From Ephydatia muelleri (Eukaryota > Porifera > Demospongiae > Spongillida > Spongillidae), in NCBI GenBank assembly GCA_013339895.1, contig JABACO010000009.1, positions 8,419,138 through 8,483,137 of the forward strand: a stretch of 64,000 nucleotides of DNA, written 5' to 3'. Made by a program: the position numbers and the translations under genes. The notes beneath the pieces were generated by a model that was given only the letters and a program-made list of their open reading frames with translations, did no database searches and had not been told where the DNA came from. Of the stretch, positions 22,269 through 32,243 are shown piece by piece. Each line of letters begins with the position of its first letter. The stretch's first letter is position 1.

Positions 22269-22343
22269 CATCTACGGTATGAAGTTCTTCCAGTATTCTA
22301 GCTCCAATTGGCAAATCGTCGTTCTTTCCAGCTTGCATTAGCT
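22269..22343 (-). CDS. Fibrinogen-related protein, exon 2
   Basis: Acceptor TTTCACAG and donor GATG|GTTAGC; 75 nt, phase 1-1. It encodes LMQAGKNDDLPIGARILEEL, a short amphipathic stretch that could be part of a coiled coil. Confidence 0.65.
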
Positions 22344-22389
22344 CTGTGAAATAAATAAAGGATTGACGCTATATATATTGTAATCTAAC

Positions 22390-22546
22390 CTGTCTTAGGT
22401 GGTCCGGTAAGGCTGCTGACCAAATTGCTAACGTCTTTTGCAATATCGCGTTCTGCTACCTCCTTGATGGCGTTGGGCATGCCATTGGAAAGCACACAAA
22501 GACCAATGACCAACAGTAGTGAGGCTATGGGCTTCATCGTCGTCAT
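22390..22546 (-). CDS. Fibrinogen-related protein, exon 1 (signal peptide)
   Basis: The ATG at 22546 gives MTTMKPIASLLLVIGLCVLS, a clear signal peptide, then KEVAERDIAKDVSNLVSSL, which is heptad-like. The donor GACAG|GTTAGA ends it in phase 1. With exons 2-5 this makes a secreted lectin-like protein: signal peptide, short coiled region, CxCxC repeats, FReD. All linker exons are phase 1-1, so they could be skipped or shuffled without frameshift. The gene runs on the minus strand and is interrupted only by the transposon in its last exon. Confidence 0.75.
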
Positions 22547-22765
22547 TTAGATCGCCACGTTTCTGCGATGCCGCACAAAGAAAATTTTCCTCGTTTTATA
22601 CTTCGCTTCGTCCAATCATACGTCGTGTTTCCTTCATACCAGGCACTGCTTGTAAGCATGCTCTCTCATTCCTGGTAGATTACAAAGCATAACTCTGACT
22701 GATTAACATGTAGTAGTGTTTAGTAAGACATATCCAGAAATGAGCGGTCAAAAGTCAGAATAATT

Positions 22766-22985
22766 TATTCGCGGTTTGCGAATCACCGAATATTCCCGTA
22801 TACCTTCCCATACCAATGTATGGGTTAGTTGTATACCAAGGACGCCAGATTTTTCCCAGGATTTGAAATTTGAAAATGTTAGTACACTACATTTGTTATG
22901 ATTTTTAGTGGTGTCGCCGTATTTTTCCTATTTAAGCTGGGGCTTCCCTAGGATTGTCATAACATTGTCCCCAAATGTACAGGTA
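22766..22985. mobile_element. Foldback MITE, copy 2 (one arm plus centre)
   Basis: The segment reads ATTCGCGGTTTGCGAAT, then CGAATATTCCCGTATA, then TAGTACACTACATTT and GTCGCCGTATTTTTCC. This matches, in reverse complement, the right arm and centre of the element at 12085-12395. The second arm is missing. Confidence 0.75.
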
Positions 22986-23640
22986 GTCAATGAGAAGGGT
23001 TTCTCATTACAATATTCCACGGTCATTTGTGTCAATACCTTTACGATTTACGATTTTGATATTTGAAAATAATATAGCTAGTACATCGAAGAACTATAAA
23101 ATGTACTAAAAACTAGGCCTTCCTATAGAAAAATCGGCTTCCATACCCGGGAGAAGCATTTCATGTTGAATCTGTACGTTCCTCCTCTCGTGCCCTCAAA
23201 ATTGACTCACGTGCGGATAGTACCATAATGCTGTGTAGTTGAAGTGTGGCCCTCCTTCAGTTTTTTGATGCCATGAAATCGGTCCCAGACCTCTCATCGC
23301 GCTGTCCAAAAAGGTTTTCTACCAGTTGAGTTACTATGCGATCTTACCCGATGCGATCGGGATCGTTTGTATAAATCGCGCATACAGTACTATCCAGACG
23401 TAGCTTCTTGACACACGCGTGCGCGCGTCACGAGTGATACCCGTGCGTGACTCGAGCATACTTGTGTTTCACACGCATCAGGTTAGTCGTGGCGCGAAGC
23501 GACATTTTCGAGACACGAACTCGCGTGATGGCACCCACTCCCTCAGTTGTAAAATACTATGGACAAAATTTCTACAATTCAGGAGCCCTTTGCTTGAATG
23601 CAAAACTAAGTTGTTTGTGAAGCCAGAACAGAGTAAGACT
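22986..23640. other. Intergenic
   Basis: No gene is recognised. CpG-rich stretch around 23390-23540; a short frame at 23419-23661 has no domain. Confidence 0.4.
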
Positions 23641-23654
23641 ATGAGCTGTGTGAG

Positions 23655-23739
23655 TTGTTAGTGTGTGTGTGTTTGTACTGTGTGCGTGTGCGTGTGCGTG
23701 TGCGTGTGCGTGCGTGTGTATGTTTGTGTGTGTATGTGT

Positions 23740-23830
<91 letters not shown>
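23655..23830. repeat. (TG)n microsatellite
   Basis: A nearly pure TG array of about 90 bases (23740-23830), preceded by TGCG/TGTA variants. Confidence 0.97.
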
Positions 23831-23934
23831 GCTTACAAAGTGTGCACTAGTAGACCTAGCTTGACCTTACAATTGTGTGCTATGTAAACTGTGATTAGCC
23901 TAATCTGATTTTAGACTGCCTGGGGTACAAGTAC

Positions 23935-24125
23935 ATGTAGCAAACAGTAGGTCCAGGGTAGGCCTATGTAGGTACGTAGGTCCAGGGTAGGTACATGTAG
24001 GTCCAGGGTAGGCCTATGTAGGTACATGTACATGTAGGTCCAGGATAGGCCTACATATAGGTCCAGGGTACTAGTATAGGCCTATGTACAGTTAGGTACA
24101 TTGTAGGTCCAGGGTGGTACAGGTG
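23935..24125. repeat. GTAGGTCCAGGGTAGGCCTA minisatellite
   Basis: Six or so imperfect units of AGGTCCAGGGTAGGCCTATGT separated by GTACATGTA variants. Confidence 0.85.
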
Positions 24126-24469
24126 GTGATGAACACGTAGGCAAAGATGAGGAGAGTGAAGATGAGGATAACTATTCAGATGGAATTGAAGTTGACTAAA
24201 ACCTACAAACACCTGGACCCTTGCACAAGTACATGCATGTACTGAATTACAATTGTATGGCCCTTGAAGATAATTTCATTATGTGGTAGGTCCATTGTAT
24301 GCTATGTAAACTGTGGTTAGCTAATCTGATGTTAGGCTGCCTGGTAACTTCCAGTTCAAACTGTGTACCTATGTCTTAAAAGCACACACTTTATATGTGT
24401 AGCACCTATATACAAACCACACATTGTGTGCAGCGATGGTGATGGCATGCACGGGAGCATTAGTCCTGA

Positions 24470-24640
24470 TGCCATAAACTTCACAATCAAGTACATGATG
24501 GGAGGGGGGTGAGTGGCCTGATGCAAAGCCTTTGGCCTAGTGGTAGAGGCATTTTAGTCTGTTGCATAATGTCCTGGTACTTTGTTGTTCTAGGGTTCAA
24601 TAAGAGAGCTCTGTTTTAAAAGTCTGTTTGGGACTGTTTC
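24470..24640 (+). repeat. tRNA-derived SINE-like fragment 1
   Basis: TTTGGCCTAGTGGTAGAGGC at 24531-24550 fits a Pol III box A (TRGCNNAGTGG), and GGGTTCAATAAG at 24593 resembles box B. Spacing of about 60 bases is longer than in a tRNA. A second copy of the box A segment and its 5' flank lies at 25300-25380, arguing for a dispersed SINE family and not a tRNA gene. Confidence 0.45.
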
Positions 24641-24769
24641 TATGGAGATGACAATCCTGTATCTATTTTTTTGTACTGGTGAAGAACAGCAGGGTCCAGG
24701 AACCCAATTTTGAGACTGAACATCTGGAGTCATCCACCTCAGGCTCAGTGAATTTACTCAATCAGAGTT

Positions 24770-25190
24770 TTGACACTAGGTTCCAACAAACCAGGCAAGA
24801 TGTCTGCTGGTCCGGAGGGCATGCACTTCTTCATCAAGTGGTCCAAAACCAACCAGATGGGCAGGTGTGTTCAGCGTACCAAAGGCAGGCACATGTGTCC
24901 AGTTCCAGCAATGGAGGCCTACAGAGAATGTTGTCACTGTTCCACTCACTCCTCACCCCTCTTCCACTTCAAAGATGGGAGAACACTCACATCTAAGAGC
25001 TTCCGCTCCACCTTTCTACCCCTGGTATGGTGGAGCTATGTGGCTACAATCCAGCCAAATATAACACCCACATTGGTGCAGCCATGTACAGTAGCTGCCA
25101 GAACAGGCCTTCCCACTGACACCATTTGGAACCTCGGAAGAGGTGAAACAAAGCATACCAGACATACGTATTGGTGCAGCCACAGTACAT
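24770..25190 (+). pseudogene. Tyrosine recombinase fragment (DIRS/Crypton type)
   Basis: The 143-aa frame contains IKWSKTNQMGRCVQ, CPVPAMEAYRECC, LFHFKDGRTLTSKSF and then TVAARTGLPTDTIWNLGRG...HTYW. The order matches the C-terminal core of tyrosine recombinases from DIRS-like or Crypton elements (W.KTNQ.G, CPV.A...Y, R.GAAT.AA..GL....I..LGRW). A frameshift near 25070 separates a THIGAA reading, so the (H)S.R.GAAT box is split, and the final catalytic Tyr cannot be assigned. No split direct repeats were found. It is a remnant. Confidence 0.55.
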
Positions 25191-25299
25191 GTAAACTCTA
25201 ATTGCTAACTAGCAATAGCACAAATTGTGCATGTTTTAACTGCACATTACATGTATCTATGTTCACACAAACCACACACTGTGCAGAGACAGGGGTTGG

Positions 25300-25395
25300 G
25301 CCTGATGCCATAACATGGGAGGGGGGTGGAGTGTGCTTTGACCCTGATGCAGGGCTTTGGCCTAGTGGTAGACTGAGCAGCGCCCCGATGTGTAG
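25300..25395 (+). repeat. tRNA-derived SINE-like fragment 2
   Basis: Shares GATGCCATAA, GGGAGGGGGGTG and the box A-like TTTGGCCTAGTGGTAGA with 24470-24550; cut short after box A. Confidence 0.45.
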
Positions 25396-26150
25396 AAAAA
25401 GCTTTCCTTAATGTAAGTATATATTGTGATAGCGCTCTTCCATTGGCGAAGTCCCAGAGAGTGCTTCGCAGTTAAGCGCTTTACGTGTATTGATCGACGC
25501 ACACATGCAGGCAAATATTGAAAATGCGGCACATTCAGACTTGATGTTAATCGATCTAGGTAAGACTGAGAAGCCTACGTAGGTCGTAGCTGTACTGGAA
25601 AGTGCTAACGAATCATTTTTTTTCCCCATATGGAGAAATGGCCCATACATAGGCGGTCATCTTGCTTTTTGTTTTCAAATTGAATTTCAAACACGTTTAT
25701 AATTTACGATAAATCAGATTGATTGTGATTCTGTGATTTATAAGATTATACCATTAACCATTCGTAAACTACAATCAAGACAAAAATTTAATTTCTACCG
25801 CGCATAATTTATTCATAAACGAAGTAGTCATTACGTAATACCTTGCGTCATCTTAGAATAAAGCTATAATTATTAAAATTATGTCGGCTAGCTAGTGGGG
25901 GTTAACTTCAATGTAACTATCAATACAATTTGAATTACAATTATAATTGAACCGATGCATTAATGCGTCACTTGCACTGGAGATGTGGAGCGCATCAATT
26001 AGGTACAATGATGCATGCAGGGATCGAACTACGTATGCCCTTCATGCTTTCATCTTCTGAGACGCAGGTGTATACTATGTGAATTTAGTAGCGTAGGGTG
26101 TGTTCGGCAGTGGGTAGTGTTCGGCCCTACAGGTATGTGCATATCTTGGA
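25396..26150. other. Intergenic, AT-rich
   Basis: No gene or repeat family is recognised. Confidence 0.4.
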
Positions 26151-26159
26151 AGGAGTAGA

Positions 26160-26510
26160 TATGGCCTTCTCTCTATACTAGTACAGTTGGCCATCTCTCT
26201 ATAATGGTGCACATCTACCTGTACTATAACCAGTGGTAGCCTTCTCCCTTTACTCTCGAACCGTTAATTGCCCGTCTCCTTATACTGTTGGTCATCTTCC
26301 TTTATTGTTAGACTGGTGGCCTTCTCCCTGTACTGCTGGTCTTCTCCCTATACTGTTCGCCTTGTCTTTATACTTTTGGCCTTATACTGTTGGCCTTCTC
26401 CCTATATACTATTGGCCTTCTCCCTATTCTGTTGGCCTTCTCCCTATTCTGTTGGCCTTGTTGAGTGTGGATATGGTATACTGTTGGCCTTCTCCCTGGG
26501 TTATTCAAAT
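26160..26510. repeat. TTGGCCTTCTCCCTATACTG minisatellite
   Basis: About twelve imperfect 20-26-bp units in which GGCCTTCTCCCTATACTGTT recurs; translated frames here are repeat artefacts. Confidence 0.85.
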
Positions 26511-26763
26511 TAGGGGCAAACCAGGGGGTGGATAGGGGGTGGGAGCGGTAAATCCCTGCCCTGTCCAATACCATACACTGTATATGAACTACAACTGTTT
26601 ACACTGGTACAGGCCTGCACATCCGGTGGGTGTGGCCAAAGCAACTCCTGCAGCTTGAAGATATTACAAGCCATGCCCACATCCAAGGCTGCTCCCAATG
26701 TTACTGCTCTGAACGCTGTGACTGCACTGTCCAATACTGCTGATCCAGTATGATGTGTGGGAT

Positions 26764-26791
26764 TGGGGGGGGGGGGGGGGGGGGGGGGGGC
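26764..26791. repeat. Poly-G run
   Basis: About 28 consecutive G within the usherin-like region. Confidence 0.95.
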
Positions 26792-26960
26792 ACCTTTCTT
26801 GGGGAAACCCCACCCTTTGGAAGTGTTTGATCTCCGATTATTATATATACCCCACCCATTTATTGTGACCACCACTTGTATTTGTCCCGCTCACACCGCA
26901 TGCTGTGTAAGTACATGTAGGTGCCACACCCCCTGTATTGCAATGAAAATCAATGTGAGG

Positions 26961-26963
<3 letters not shown>

Positions 26964-27024
<61 letters not shown>

Positions 27025-27100
27025 CATATGTATTCATGCATACTCACATACATGTACATGTATATGCACACTGTCGTGTGTGTGTGTGTGTGTATTTGTG
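26964..27100. repeat. (TG)n microsatellites
   Basis: Pure TG from 26964 to 27021 and a shorter tract at 27075-27092. Confidence 0.95.
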
Positions 27101-27427
27101 TATGGTTGTCACATCTTGGTCCCTTTCACAGCACCATTGGGGGTTCCAAGCCCTCAGCTTCGGGCACTCTCCTCTTCCTCTGTCAATGTGATGTAGTTGA
27201 ACCCCTCAGTTCCCAATGGGATCATCACAGCTTGCAATGTGTAAGCTGTTTCCGTACTGGGGAATGTCCTTCTCACTACCTCCAGTGTTCCATGGTACAT
27301 AACCTGCAGCCGTCAACGCAGTACAGCTTTGTGGAAGCAGCATGTACCACAGCTGGATGTCAGACTGGTGGTGTTGCCAATGTCACAACACTGGATAGTG
27401 GTATGTATACGTTGTGTATGTGGACCA

Positions 27428-27429
<2 letters not shown>

Positions 27430-27495
<66 letters not shown>

Positions 27496-27570
27496 TGTGT
27501 GGGTGTGTGTTGTTTGTGTGTGTGTGTTGTGTATGTTGTGTGTGTTGTGGGTGTGTGGGTGTGTATTTAC
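27430..27570. repeat. (TG)n microsatellite with TTG variants
   Basis: TG array following an AG/GT-like boundary in the FN3 region; likely intronic. Confidence 0.9.
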
Positions 27571-28550
27571 ATGTATGTGTGTGGATGTTGTTTGTGTTGC
27601 AGGTACATGTACGTGTGTATGATTTGGTGTTGTAGGTACATGTTTTATGGCCTTCTCTTCTTGCCTTGTGTAAAGAAAATGGCAGTCATCATTCAGTTTG
27701 TACACTTAGCAGACACAAGCAGCATTTGCATGCATGTGTGCCATGTGCACATGATGTGTGTGTGGGTTATGTGTTTTGTATTCAACAAAGCCCCAAGTGG
27801 TCATTGACAACCACTTTGTATCTTTCTCACACCCTTAGCACCTGTGGGCCAAGCTCCCCCCTGATCCTCAATACCACATTCTCTTCCATGTCCCTCCAAT
27901 GGAATGCTCCCCTCCAACCCGACTATGTCATCACTGCCTAACCTTGCACCATCGAGTCCCCAGCCTTAAGTCCCAGTCAGAGATGTGGGCACCTCCTTCG
28001 ACAGTAGGGGCCTGGCTACATTCAGCGGGCACATGTTCCTTTGTGGTTTTATAAACCAGGCCACAGTCCAGTTCCATGCCTACAACTCCAGCGGCATTCT
28101 CTTCTACCAGATCAACAGTGTAATAACTGACTTCCTGGGGGTGAAGATGCATGGCGGCTTGCCATGGTTAATATTTGATGTGGGCTCTGGACCAGCTGTC
28201 GTTGGATCCAACAGTACCAGAACCTTCATTGATGGTCAGTGGCACACTGTGAGCTTCAGAACTCATCAGTCATGTTGAGCTTGTACGTCGGTGCGAGTGT
28301 GGTACAGTCCCCTCCTGTGGGCAGTAACCTCTGTGATGGCCAGGGGCACGTGGTACTGTTTGAGCAGGCCTCCAATACCTTCTACGTCACCGTGGATACG
28401 GTGCACGCGGCGGCCATCACTGACGTGATTGTCCCACTGCTGACCATGAAAGTCTACTTTGAGGGATTTCCCAGCACACGAGCAGATATGGCATTGCAAC
28501 CCCTTACAGCATGTGTCTTATCCCCTCCTGAATGGTACCTCGGTGTGCGT

Positions 28551-31020
28551 GATTGTGTGTGTGTGCGTGTGTATGTGTGTGTCACTGACTGTGTATACAT
28601 TTACATGTATGTGTGATGTCATTGTGTGCATGCATGTGATGTCAATTACATAGTTATGTTATACTACTTGAGGACAGTAAGATTTACGCTGCTGAGTGGC
28701 AGTGCATGGTGCCCCACGAAGAGGGCTGTACAGCTACATGCAGTGATGATTCATCTGCCAACATATTCCAGAGGACATCTGTGCATCAGTTTTAAGTTGA
28801 AAATATTTTCCGATTGCATCAGTGGATAGAGAAAAATCGGAAAATCATAATGATATATATTTTATGGCATTTGCACTGAAAGGAAAAGTGCTAAACATTG
28901 TCAAAGAAAAAGTAATTAATACTTGCGGTCGCGGTCGTTACGTAATGCAGTAAGTCGTGCTTTCGTCATGAACAAGTTAACTGATGTAAGCACGCTTGTG
29001 CACGATCTCAGATCACACATAACCATTTGCGGAAATGCTTCTAATTCGAAAGTACTACTACTGAGCTTTATAGCCGCTCCTCAGTCTGTCTTTGATCAGC
29101 CAACACACGTTCAATCCTGGCCCACTTCTACTAGTACCGGTACCCTGAACGGGACTAACTGTACTCGTATAAATATGTGTGTACGTTTAAGTAATCTGGC
29201 GTAGCATACCCTCCGCAAATAAACGTGGCTGTGTAAGTGTGTCTCATTTTTGCTGCACCATGGCCACGCATCAAATGTTGAAACTGGTTGATATTTCTTT
29301 TAACTGCAAGATTCAGGCTGGCTGGCATCTGCAGATCTATTACGGGCTTCCGGTCACACGACTCACTTGGACAAACTTTGGCTTTCTCAGCAGTTTGAGC
29401 TTCCAATGTGCTTGCCATGGCCAGATGCACGGAGGACCTTACATAATATGCACGTGATCGGTCTTTAGATTAGACACATTCCTGCATGCACCACTCCGAC
29501 ACCATGTACTATAGGCCTACTTCGTACATATAAGTAGAGAACACTGTTAGCAGTCCTGTGTTGCGTGTGAATCGGTGAATTACACCAAACATAGTAAAGT
29601 AGACTTTATACTAGATAGTAAGGTAGACTTTACTGTCTGTGATTACACGCAGGAGCTCGCTGGACTTTTTTTACTCTTTCAGCGACAAAGGTTGAATTGT
29701 CTTTGATATGGCCTCAGGTTGCGTTGTGTAAACTTACCACGGGTGTAAACCTTACAGTTGTGGAGTGCGCCATATATTGCATTGGTCGCCATTTTTAATA
29801 GTAATCATTGAATCATGAGACTATTGTAACATGTTATCCTCATTGCACCCACGCTGGTTTGTTGGAACTAAAAGGAGAAAGCTTTTTTGATTGTAATTTA
29901 CAAGTTCGTCATCACATGCACTACGTGTTGCTCTTTTGTGAAGTGCCGCGAGTGTTCTGTTGCACTGTTTCGAGCGGTTTTGCCAATATTGCGATTTTTC
30001 CGGAGCGTCGTGTTTTGTGGGACAGTATCTTACGAATCGATGGTCTTTTCTTCATGAAAATGGCTTTATATCGTGCAAGATGGTTAAATTGTAGCGTGGT
30101 GGTGTTTGTTTGTAACGGCATGGCTCAGAACCGCTCCGACAGAACTTTGGATATGCCGGTGATTTTGTGGGACAAGTGTAGCCATTATCGTGTAAGCTAG
30201 ATCGCTAAATACGACGCTGTAGCTCTTGGTTCATTTTTTAGTATCTAGCGCGCGACTACGTTACGGCTTGTATTGTGTCAAAGGTGATGGTTTATGGTTG
30301 TTTCTAACTTCCTAGCCCATTTTGCAGGTTAAACGCAATTAGCTACTCATCGCCATCCTATAATGATAATTGCCCTATTTGTGTACACGCTTACATTTGT
30401 TGGTTGTGGGTTCGGCGGCTCACACTGATGATAGCTGGCTGGGGTCTTGGTCCGGGATTTCTGTACAAAATAAGCACCTATATGAATATAGCCCATGGTT
30501 GGTTATTGTGTTGCTAGGCCCGGGTGAGGCTTAGCGATCTAACAGCTGTTGATTGGTGTTGGAGAGCACGGAAGCCGTAGCTGTTGGGGATGCTCATGCA
30601 TATTTAAGGTTTAGGGGTGTCTGTACCTGTGCATCCCCCCTCCCCCCAGATGTGAGTGCAGGTTGTCAAGGTTTGTATTCATAGCTGAAAGCAGGCGAAG
30701 AATGTTGTTCAATTTGCAAGATTATTGTGTGTTGAATTGAGCGGTGTTAGGTAGCGGCTTTCCCTAAAGAAGTGGATTTCCCCTGATAGAGGGTTTGCCC
30801 TGGGGTTTTCCTTGAGGAGAGATGTGGACCATCTCTCCCAAATGCAGGTTTTCTTTCAGTCCCTGCTCAAGCTCAAGGCTGAATTTTGTAATAAGACTTA
30901 TTAAGTCGAAAGAGAAGGGTACGCGCGGACATAAAGCTATACTGTATGTATAGCGGAGCATTCCATAAGTTCGTGGCCCTCGGAGGACCAAACTGAACGT
31001 TAATAATTAGCATATCCGTT
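28551..31020. other. Intergenic region, partly CpG-containing
   Basis: No solid gene. A repeat at 28661-28715 recurs at 32459-32510 (core CGCTGCTGAGTGGCAGTGCATGG). A possible first exon starts at 30119 (MAQNRSDRTLDMPVILWDK) with a GTAAGC donor at 30192, but no partner exon was found. A 50-bp segment at 29770-29819 recurs at 33610-33660. Confidence 0.4.
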
Positions 31021-31024
31021 ATCA

Positions 31025-31068
31025 TTTTGCTGACGTGTATACATCTACCACACGTACGTCAGCAAAAC
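31025..31068. promoter_or_regulatory. Inverted repeat with CRE-like cores
   Basis: TTTTGCTGACGTGT and, inverted, ACGTACGTCAGCAAAA form a stem around a 14-base loop; each arm holds a TGACGT core. With a further TGACGTGACGCGTCA at about 31096-31110 it is a candidate bZIP (CREB/ATF) site cluster upstream of the NmrA-like gene. Confidence 0.45.
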
Positions 31069-31203
31069 TAATTAACGTACCCGTTCCTCCGGCGTGACGT
31101 GACGCGTCACAAATAATTTCTTACATTGTGCAGAAAATGGTACATAAATAGTGTGTTACGCTGTCTTGCACAGTATCGTCTCGATTGCGCAGTGAACAGC
31201 GTT

Positions 31204-32094
31204 ATGGCAAAGCCAGTAGTCTTCGTTATTGGAGCGAGTGGTAACGTAGGTGCTGCCACCGTCACAGCTCTGTCCGCCAAATATGCCGACAAGGTCGAAA
31301 TCCGCGCCGGCGTTCGAAACCCGGAAGCCGCCGACAAGCTGAAGGGACTGAACGGTGTCACTTTGGTGGCTGCAGAGATGGGCGGGGACAGAGACAAGCT
31401 GGTCACCACCCTGAAGGGCGTGGACGCTTTGTTTATCGTCACTCCCGGAACCAAGGATAGGGCGGAGCTCGCCATCTCTACCGCCGAGGCGGCCAGAGAT
31501 GCCGGAGTGAAGTTTCTTCTGGTTGTCAGCGTGCTGACGGCCGATCTGACGGACACCATCTTCGGTGCTCAGTTCTCCAAGCTGGAGAGAGCTGTTGCCC
31601 AACTCGGTGTTACTTACAGCTTCCTTCGCTTGCCTCTCTTCATTGAAAACTACTGGGGGTTTAAAGACACCATTAAAGGCCATTCTGCCTTTTACAGTCC
31701 TGTCGACCCTGACAAACCATTCACGCCCGTAGTGGTGTCGGATGCGGGCAATGCGGCTGCCGCCATATTGTCTAATCCGATCGCCCACGCCAACCAAACG
31801 TATAACCTTGTCAGCAACAGACACACTTTCAACGACGTCGCTGCGTCATTTAGTGAAGCACTCGGCAGGGAAGTGAAGTACGTCCACGTCCCTTACGAAG
31901 CTGCCAAGCAGTCTCTGTTGCAAATGGGATTCCAAGATTGGCAGGTCGATGGAATATTCGAACTGGACAAACTGATCGACAGTGGATCACACATTACCAA
32001 CCAAGAAGACCTTACCCACTACACCAAGATCACTGGAGAGAAACCGACGGAGCTCAAGTCGTGGATTGCTAGCGTGAAGGCAGCGTTCCAGTGA
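31204..32094 (+). CDS. NmrA-like family NAD(P)-binding protein
   Basis: A single uninterrupted exon of 296 codons from the ATG at 31204 (MAKPVVFVIGASGNVG). An upstream in-frame ATG at 31126 would add 26 residues without family resemblance, so the internal start is preferred because the Rossmann strand starts right after it. GASGNVG is the dinucleotide-binding glycine loop (residues 9-15), and DALFIVTP and FLLVVS are later Rossmann strands. FLRLPLFIENYW follows the NmrA/SDR85-type pattern, and the last third is a substrate-side lobe. Canonical SDR YxxxK is not evident, which is typical of NmrA-like redox sensors. The length is normal. It is GC-richer than its flanks and intronless, with bacterial-type relatives common. 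It is the one clearly intact gene here. Substrate unknown. Confidence 0.9.
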   Translation: MAKPVVFVIGASGNVGAATVTALSAKYADKVEIRAGVRNPEAADKLKGLNGVTLVAAEMGGDRDKLVTTLKGVDALFIVTPGTKDRAELAISTAEAARDAGVKFLLVVSVLTADLTDTIFGAQFSKLERAVAQLGVTYSFLRLPLFIENYWGFKDTIKGHSAFYSPVDPDKPFTPVVVSDAGNAAAAILSNPIAHANQTYNLVSNRHTFNDVAASFSEALGREVKYVHVPYEAAKQSLLQMGFQDWQVDGIFELDKLIDSGSHITNQEDLTHYTKITGEKPTELKSWIASVKAAFQ

Positions 32095-32210
32095 TACTAT
32101 CATGTGATGTTTTAGTATTGATTTTTTCAGCACATTTTTGATTTAGTTTGGACGTTTTTTATTATTATTTTGGTATTATTATACATTACGGCACACAGCC
32201 TCTTTATTAT

Positions 32211-32243
<33 letters not shown>

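Larger units (their letters stand above)
26560..28550 (+). pseudogene. Usherin-like FN3 / laminin-G remnant
   Basis: Plus-strand pieces show FN3 signatures: APLGVPSPQLRALSSSSVNV, then QPSTQYSFVEAACTTAGC. The second (YSF...ACT.AGC) is characteristic of usherin FN3 repeats. A further FN3 start is APVGQAPPLILN at 27838. From about 27980 a laminin-G-like domain follows: NSSGILFYQ, FLGVKMHGGLPWLIFDVGSG and TFIDGQWHTVS. A second begins NLCDGQGHVVLFEQASNTF and ends VYFEGFPSTRADM. Frame changes, in-frame stops and microsatellite insertions occur between pieces, so this is either a broken gene or exons separated by TG-rich introns. Usherins are large basement-membrane or ciliary proteins with alternating FN3 and LamG domains. 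Confidence 0.6.

Noticed and set aside
24531..24600. A functional tRNA gene
   Set aside because: Box A and box B-like motifs are present, but spacing is too long and no acceptor stem can be paired.
29808..30200. 130-codon plus-strand open frame
   Set aside because: No domain or homology pattern; only its last 25 codons before a GTAAGC donor look like a possible first exon, which I could not support further.
31156..31824. Long minus-strand open frame (222 codons) opposite the NmrA-like gene
   Set aside because: It mirrors the GC-rich codons of the plus-strand gene and has no domain resemblance; the plus-strand Rossmann motifs are decisive.
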